In this document: piece by piece, positions 42,379 through 46,697 of the stretch | Layout: each line of letters begins with the position of its first letter | How positions within the stretch are numbered: position 1 is the stretch's first letter | DNA from: Firmicutes bacterium ADurb.Bin248 | GTDB taxonomy: Bacteria > Bacillota > Clostridia > Christensenellales > CAG-138 | DNA length: 46,697 nt | Direction: 5' to 3' | Assembly: GCA_002069725.1 (NCBI GenBank) | Contig: MWBW01000021.1 | Location: 1 to 46,697 of the forward strand | Notes under the pieces: generated by a model | Seen by the model: the letters and a program-made list of their open reading frames with translations, nothing else | Databases searched by the model: none | What the model was told of the DNA's origin: nothing | Program-made: the position numbers and the translations under genes

Positions 42379-43827
42379 ATGAACGACATCGTTTCAATGA
42401 CCGCGCTGGAGCTTTCAAAAGCGCTCGAAGCGCGCGAAATATCTTCCCTTGAGGCGGCGCGCGCGTACTTGAGGGAAATCGAGGACCGGGACAATGATAT
42501 CGGCGCATATCTGACCGTGAGCGCCAAGACCGCGCTCACGCAGGCCGCCGCGAGCGACGCGCGAAGGGCGCGCGGGGAAGCGCGCTCTCCATTCGACGGC
42601 ATGCCAGCCGGCATCAAGGACAACATCTGCACCAGGGGCGTGCGAACGACCTGCGCGAGCCGCATGCTTGAGAATTTCGTGCCGCCATACTCTGCGACGG
42701 TCGTGGAAAAGCTGGAAAACGCGGGCGTCGTCGTGCTCGGCAAGCTCAACATGGACGAGTTCGCCATGGGCTCGAGCACGGAGAATTCCGCCCTCCGGCG
42801 CACGAGAAATCCCGCCGACCCTTCCCGCGTGCCGGGCGGAAGCTCCGGCGGCTCGGCGGCGGCGGTCGCGGCGCGCATGGCGGCGTTCGCGCTCGGCTCG
42901 GACACGGGCGGCTCCATACGCCAGCCCGCGTCCTTCTGCGGCGTCGTGGGCCTCAAGCCGAGCTACGGACGCGTGTCTCGCTACGGGCTTGTGGCGTTCG
43001 CTTCGTCGCTCGACCAGGTCGGCCCCATCGCGCGCAGCGTCGAGGATTGCGCGGCAGCGCTTCAACTGATCGCAGGGCACGACCCGAGGGACGGCACCTC
43101 CGTTCCCGGGGAAGCGCCGGACTTCATGGAAGGCATCGACGGGGGCGTTGCTGGCATGACGCTCGCGCTGCCCGGGGAATTCCTCGGCGAGGGCGTCGCG
43201 CCGGAGGTGAAAGAAGCCGTGCTGCGCGCCGCGAAGCGCTATGAATCTCTCGGCGCGCGCGTGGAGACCATCTCCATGCCCGCGCTCGGGAGCGCGCTGC
43301 CCGCGTATTACGTGATCTCGTCCGCGGAGGCCTCCTCGAACCTCGCGCGCTTCGACGGCGTGCGCTACGGCGCACGCGCGGCCTCGTTCGAGGGCATGGG
43401 CGGACTGTATGAGAACACGCGCTCGGAATACTTCGGCGCGGAGGTCAAGCGGCGCGTCATGCTCGGCACGTTCGCGCTGAGCTCCGGGTATTACGACGCG
43501 TATTACAAAAAGGCGCTGCAGGTCAGAACGCTCGTGACGCAAGCGTTCGCTGGGGTGTTCGCGCGCTTCGATCTCGTGCTCTCGCCGAGCGCGCCGTGCG
43601 TCGCGTGGCGCTTCGGGGAAAAGAGCGACCCCATGGAGATGTATTTGAGCGACGTGTGCACGGTGCCCGCGAACATCGCGGGGCTGCCCGCGCTCTCGCT
43701 GCCGTGCGGCGGGGATTCGAACGGGCTTCCCATAGGCTTGCAGCTCATGGGGAAGCACTTTGACGAGAAAGGCTTGCTGCGCGCGGCGTACGCGCTCGAG
43801 CGGGATTCGGGAGGGAGGAAGGTATGA
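42379..43827 (+). CDS. gatA: Asp-tRNA(Asn)/Glu-tRNA(Gln) amidotransferase subunit A
   Basis: The glutaminase subunit, 482 residues. The amidase-signature triad is present: K80 in GMPAGIKDNI, cis-Ser S179 in GSDTGGSIRQP, and S155 in VPGGSSGGSAAAV; the nucleophile is S179. It releases ammonia from glutamine (or asparagine) and channels it to GatB. ATG 42379 has AAGGAGGGG upstream and lies 10 bases after the aspS::gatC stop. No separate gatC is found, consistent with the fused copy serving as the C subunit. Confidence 0.95.
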   Translation: MNDIVSMTALELSKALEAREISSLEAARAYLREIEDRDNDIGAYLTVSAKTALTQAAASDARRARGEARSPFDGMPAGIKDNICTRGVRTTCASRMLENFVPPYSATVVEKLENAGVVVLGKLNMDEFAMGSSTENSALRRTRNPADPSRVPGGSSGGSAAAVAARMAAFALGSDTGGSIRQPASFCGVVGLKPSYGRVSRYGLVAFASSLDQVGPIARSVEDCAAALQLIAGHDPRDGTSVPGEAPDFMEGIDGGVAGMTLALPGEFLGEGVAPEVKEAVLRAAKRYESLGARVETISMPALGSALPAYYVISSAEASSNLARFDGVRYGARAASFEGMGGLYENTRSEYFGAEVKRRVMLGTFALSSGYYDAYYKKALQVRTLVTQAFAGVFARFDLVLSPSAPCVAWRFGEKSDPMEMYLSDVCTVPANIAGLPALSLPCGGDSNGLPIGLQLMGKHFDEKGLLRAAYALERDSGGRKV

Positions 43828-45260
43828 GCAAGGCGTATGAAATGGCGATCGGCCTCGAAACGCATGTGGAGCTGAAAACGAAAACGAAAATATTCTGCTC
43901 GTGCCCGACGGAATTCGGCGCGGAGCCGAACACGCAGTGCTGCCCGGTCTGCGCCGGGATGCCGGGCGCGCTGCCCGTGCTGAACGAAACGGCCGTGGAA
44001 TACGCGATCCGGGCCGGGCTCGCGACGAACTGCGGGATTGCGCGCTTCTCGAAGCTGGACCGCAAGAACTACTTTTATCCCGACCTGCCCAAGGCCTACC
44101 AGATCTCGCAGTACGATTTGCCGCTGTGCGCGAACGGCCATGTCGACATCTCGACCGAGGCGGGGGAGAAGCGCGTGCGCGTCATGCGCATCCACATCGA
44201 GGAGGACGCGGGCAAGCTCGTGCACGACGGAGCGCGCGGCACCATGGTCGACCTCAACCGCTGCGGCGTGCCGCTCATCGAGATCGTGAGCGAGCCGGAT
44301 ATGCGAAGCGCGGGGGAAGCCGTTGCGTATCTCAAGAAGCTGCGCAGCATCGTGATTTACGCGGGCATATCCGACGCGAGGATGAACGAGGGCTCGCTTC
44401 GCTGCGACGTAAACGTATCCGTGCGCGAAAAGGGAGCGGAATCGCTCGGCACGCGCGCGGAGGTGAAGAACCTCAACTCCTTCGCATTCGTCGCCAAAGC
44501 CATAGAATACGAGTTCAGGCGGCAGGTCGAGGCGCTGGAAGCGGGGGAGAAAATCGTTCAGGAAACCCGGCGCTTCGATCCCGCGAGCGGCAAAACCTTC
44601 CCCATGCGCTCGAAGGAGAACGCCGACGACTACCGCTATTTCCCCGACCCGGACCTGATGCCCGTCGTGATCGACGAGGCGAAGCTCCTGCGCATCGCCG
44701 CCTCGATACCGCCTCTGCCCGACGCGCGAAAGCGGGTCTACATGGAGGAATACGGCCTTTCCGCCTGCCACAGCGAGCAACTCGTGCTCGAAAAGGCGGT
44801 TTCGGACTTCTTCGACGAGGCGGCGAAGCGAACGGAGCACCGCCGCGCGCTCGCCTCGCTGACGCTATCGGAGGTCGCCCGGCTCATGAACGAGGCGGGG
44901 ATCGAGCGCGTCGCGCTCAGTCCCGCGCAGCTCGCCGCCGTGGCCGACATGCTGGGCGCGTGCCGCCTCAACGCGGGCGGCGCGAAGAAGCTCGTCGCGG
45001 CTCTCTGGGCTACGGGCGGAAACCCGGAAGAGCTCTTGCGCAGGCTCGACCTCGAGCAAATCAGCGACAGGGCGATCCTCGGGGAAATCGCGCGGCGCGC
45101 GCTCGCGGAAAATCCGGACATGGCGCGCGATTACCAGCGCGGCAGGCAGGCTGCGCTCAAGGCGCTCATGGGCGCGGCGATGGCCGCGGCCAAGGGCAGG
45201 GCGAACCCGGAGGTTTTGCAGGAGATGATCGTGGGGCAATTGCAATTGACAATTGATTGA
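43824..45260 (+). CDS. gatB: Asp-tRNA(Asn)/Glu-tRNA(Gln) amidotransferase subunit B
   Basis: The kinase/transamidase subunit, 478 residues, starting with an ATGA overlap on gatA. It phosphorylates the side chain of Asp- or Glu-tRNA and amidates it. Visible features are EMAIGLETHVELKTKTKIFC, a zinc site C25, C27, C39/C40, C43 (CSCPTEFGAEPNTQCCPVC), KNYFYPDLPKAYQISQYD, and SKENADDYRYFPDPDL, with a YqeY-like helical tail domain (about 325-470) that contacts tRNA. The last six codons (CAATTGCAATTGACAATTGA...) are repeat sequence, so the natural C-terminus has been replaced or extended by a heptad array. Confidence 0.95.
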   Translation: MSKAYEMAIGLETHVELKTKTKIFCSCPTEFGAEPNTQCCPVCAGMPGALPVLNETAVEYAIRAGLATNCGIARFSKLDRKNYFYPDLPKAYQISQYDLPLCANGHVDISTEAGEKRVRVMRIHIEEDAGKLVHDGARGTMVDLNRCGVPLIEIVSEPDMRSAGEAVAYLKKLRSIVIYAGISDARMNEGSLRCDVNVSVREKGAESLGTRAEVKNLNSFAFVAKAIEYEFRRQVEALEAGEKIVQETRRFDPASGKTFPMRSKENADDYRYFPDPDLMPVVIDEAKLLRIAASIPPLPDARKRVYMEEYGLSACHSEQLVLEKAVSDFFDEAAKRTEHRRALASLTLSEVARLMNEAGIERVALSPAQLAAVADMLGACRLNAGGAKKLVAALWATGGNPEELLRRLDLEQISDRAILGEIARRALAENPDMARDYQRGRQAALKALMGAAMAAAKGRANPEVLQEMIVGQLQLTID

Positions 45261-45288
45261 CAATCGAGAAACGCGCCTGCGGGCGGGA
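45235..45288 (+). repeat. Heptad array plus GC hairpin overlapping the gatB stop
   Basis: CAATTGCAATTGACAATTG then ATTGACAATCGAG; the gatB TGA (45258-45260) is inside the last unit. The GC hairpin CGCGCCTGCGGGCGGG follows at 45272-45287. Confidence 0.85.
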
Positions 45289-45309
45289 ATTCTTCCGTTT
45301 TGAATAGTT

Positions 45310-45405
45310 GGGGACGGTTCCGCCCTTTTTCCGGCGCTCCTGTTCCGGTGCGCCGACGATTTTACCCGCATTCGCATTGCCCTCATGCGCGCGAAACCGT
45401 CCCCC
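45310..45405. repeat. GGGGACGGTT inverted repeat between gatB and HU
   Basis: GGGGACGGTTCCGCCC (45310-45325) is mirrored by a CGAAACCGTCCCC arm (45393-45405). The internal part differs from the ATCGCGAACATAACGG core of the other copies. No gene is seen in 45261-45520. Confidence 0.7.
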
Positions 45406-45447
45406 GAACGGGGAAGATCCATCCGTTCCCCTTTCTGCAAGATTATG

Positions 45448-45485
45448 AAAAAAGGTCTCCGCCGATTAAGGCGAAGGCCTTTTGA
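45448..45485. terminator. Bidirectional terminator between gatB and HU
   Basis: AAAAAAGGTCTCCGCC (near 45448-45463) and GGCGAAGGCCTTTT (45470-45483) form an imperfect stem flanked by A and T runs, able to end both the gat operon and the HU gene. Confidence 0.7.
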
Positions 45486-45493
45486 TTTCATCC

Positions 45494-45523
45494 GATTGTC
45501 AATTATCAATTGTCAATTGTTCA
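45494..45523 (-). repeat. Heptad array at the HU stop codon
   Basis: On the minus strand the HU stop TGA (45521-45523) is followed directly by ACAATTGACAATTGATAATT and a final TGACAATC. Same orientation as the gene. Confidence 0.9.
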
Positions 45524-45793
45524 GTTGAGGGCTTCCTTGAGCGCCTTGCCGGCCTTGAAGGCGGGGGCCTTGCTCTCGGATATCTCGATCTCGGCGCCGG
45601 TCATGGGATTGTGGCCCTTGTGAGCGGGACGGACACGGGTTTCGAACACGCCGAAGCCGACGAGCTGCACCTTCTCACCCTGCTTGAGGGACTCGGTGAT
45701 GGTGGAAAGGGCGGCGGTGATGGCTTTTTCCGCATCCTTCCTGGAAAGGCCGCTCTTTTCTGCGACGGCGGCGATGAGTTCGGTTTTGTTCAT
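45521..45793 (-). CDS. hup: DNA-binding protein HU
   Basis: The 90 residues match [95 protein letters not shown], quoted here only in outline: the helical body, the QLVGFGVFE strand, the arm with GHNPMTG, and the [12 protein letters not shown] end. The arm reads [12 protein letters not shown] where RxAR.GRNPxTG is usual, so two arginines are replaced by histidine. It compacts the nucleoid as a dimer. AGGAGG precedes the ATG, with a strong promoter at 45838-45866. mazG lies upstream on the same strand. Confidence 0.95.
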   Translation of the reverse strand: MNKTELIAAVAEKSGLSRKDAEKAITAALSTITESLKQGEKVQLVGFGVFETRVRPAHKGHNPMTGAEIEISESKAPAFKAGKALKEALN

Positions 45794-45837
45794 TCGTATT
45801 TCCTCCTAAAAAATTAACATGGATTTTATCCTGCCCT

Positions 45838-45866
45838 ATTGTACCAGCTTTCCGTTGAATGTACAA
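45838..45866 (-). promoter_or_regulatory. Promoter of HU
   Basis: Minus strand TTGTAC (45861-45866), 17 bases, TACAAT (45838-45843), about 45 bases before the HU start. Confidence 0.8.
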
Positions 45867-45901
45867 GCTTATTTTGGGGGATTACAGCGTAAATTTCTCA
45901 G

Positions 45902-46697
45902 TTATTTAGGCATTTTCAAGGCTTCCCACCGAAGGTTGAGCGCGTCGATGCCAAGCTTCGACAACTCGAGCCCATCCTCCAGCACGCCGCGCTCAAGTTC
46001 GGCAAAACGTGCAAAAAATTTGTCGCTCGCGGCCCGGAGCGCGAGCTCCGCGTCGCACCCGGAAAGCCTTGCCGCATTGACCGCCGCGAAGAGCAGATCG
46101 CCCGCCTCCTCGAAGACGCGCGCCTCGCCCTCGCCGTTTTCGAGCGCAAAGAGAAGCTCGTCCGCCTCCTCTGCGAGCTTGTCGAGCGCGCCCGTGGCGT
46201 CCGGCCAGTCGAAGCCGACGGAGGCCGCCTTCTTTTGCAGCTTCTGCGCGCGCATGAGCGCGGGGAAGCCGCGCGGCACGCCCTCCATCGCCTCCGAGAC
46301 GCTCGAGAGGCGCTTTTCCTTCTTTTTAAGCTGTTCCCAGTTGGCGAGCACCTCGGCGGAGTCGGAAACGGACACGCTTCCAAACACGTGCGGGTGGCGG
46401 TAGACGAGCTTGTTGACGATGCCCGTGGTCACGTCGCGCATGGTGAACGCGCGAACCTCCGCCCCGAGCTGCGCGTGGAATACGACCTGCAGCAGCAGAT
46501 CGCCCAGCTCCTCGCACAGCGCGTCGGGATCGTTTTGCTCTATGGCGTCGAGCACCTCGTACGTTTCCTCTATAAGGGATTTTTTCAAGGATTCGTGCGT
46601 CTGCTCGGCGTCCCACGGGCAGCCGCCCGGCGCGCGCAATCTCTCCATCACGCCCGTGAGCCCTTCGAGCCCGTGGCGGGAAAGCCGCTCAAACGAG
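45902..46697 (-). CDS. mazG: MazG-family nucleoside triphosphate pyrophosphohydrolase (5' end outside the window)
   Basis: The frame is open to the window edge, so the start lies beyond it. Two MazG domains are visible: the first around LRAPGGCPWDAEQTHESLKKSLIEETYEVLDAIE and EELGDLLLQVVFHAQLG with the metal-binding EExxE and ExxD residues, the second around LDKLAEEADELLFALENGEGEARVFEEAGDLLFAAVN. They hydrolyse NTPs to NMP and pyrophosphate. The residues before LRAPGGCPWD (SFERLSRHGLEGLTGVMER) could be the short N-terminus of a plain MazG or the link to an N-terminal methylase domain as in YabN; this cannot be decided here. Confidence 0.92.
   Translation of the reverse strand, partial: SFERLSRHGLEGLTGVMERLRAPGGCPWDAEQTHESLKKSLIEETYEVLDAIEQNDPDALCEELGDLLLQVVFHAQLGAEVRAFTMRDVTTGIVNKLVYRHPHVFGSVSVSDSAEVLANWEQLKKKEKRLSSVSEAMEGVPRGFPALMRAQKLQKKAASVGFDWPDATGALDKLAEEADELLFALENGEGEARVFEEAGDLLFAAVNAARLSGCDAELALRAASDKFFARFAELERGVLEDGLELSKLGIDALNLRWEALKMPK

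Overview
The window is high-GC DNA that reads like the chromosome of an anaerobic Firmicute, most likely a high-GC member of Clostridia. The signs are an Rex redox repressor, a T-box leader, AGGAGG-type ribosome binding sites, a class A-type RNase P RNA, a pth-mfd-prsA-rqcP block, HU next to mazG, an [FeFe]-hydrogenase-like sensory cluster, and an AspRS/GatCAB operon. The taxonomic placement is inference from gene content; no 16S or other marker is visible.

Layout. Positions 1-770 are accessory DNA: the end of a conjugative VirB4-type ATPase gene cut off by an IS200/IS605 element. Then asnS (-), a small unknown protein, D-lyxose/D-mannose isomerase with fructokinase (+), and a glycerate-kinase-like fusion with ahcY (-). 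ahcY is divergent from a SAH/MTA deaminase (mtaD), an HD protein and a permuted papain-like protein. A YbaK-type deacylase lies between two direct copies of a composite repeat. Next come an M20 peptidase, an SLC45-type MFS carrier (-), a PatB/MalY aminotransferase and asparaginase. A repair operon (Dabb protein, uvrB, uvrA) is followed by a nitroreductase and rex. On the minus strand follow a decayed GNAT gene with a small partner ORF, rnpB, and a zinc-ribbon / Nif3-like / trmK operon. A SPOR-domain membrane protein leads into DRTGG - HATPase - [FeFe]-hydrogenase-like - DRTGG - PHP. A frameshifted beta-lactamase-fold gene precedes pth-mfd, prsA, rqcP-ispDF, then T-box - aspS::gatC - gatA - gatB. 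HU and mazG (-) close the window.

Two things stand out. First, the tRNA-dependent asparagine operon: AspRS is fused in frame to GatC, followed by gatA and gatB. Its T-box leader has a specifier loop holding overlapping GAA and AAC triplets, and the genome also keeps an AsnRS. Second, a family of stop-anchored repeats. Many genes end in, or within a few bases of, 7-nt-period arrays (ATTGACA units; at one locus AATAGTG/AATAGCT units), nearly always in the orientation of the gene that just ended. Because the period is 7 and each unit carries a stop triplet, three units place stops in all three forward frames while the opposite strand stays open. Arrays are often followed by a GC hairpin and a GGGGACGGTTC-type palindrome. 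I could not run searches; family names rest on recognised motifs and lengths.
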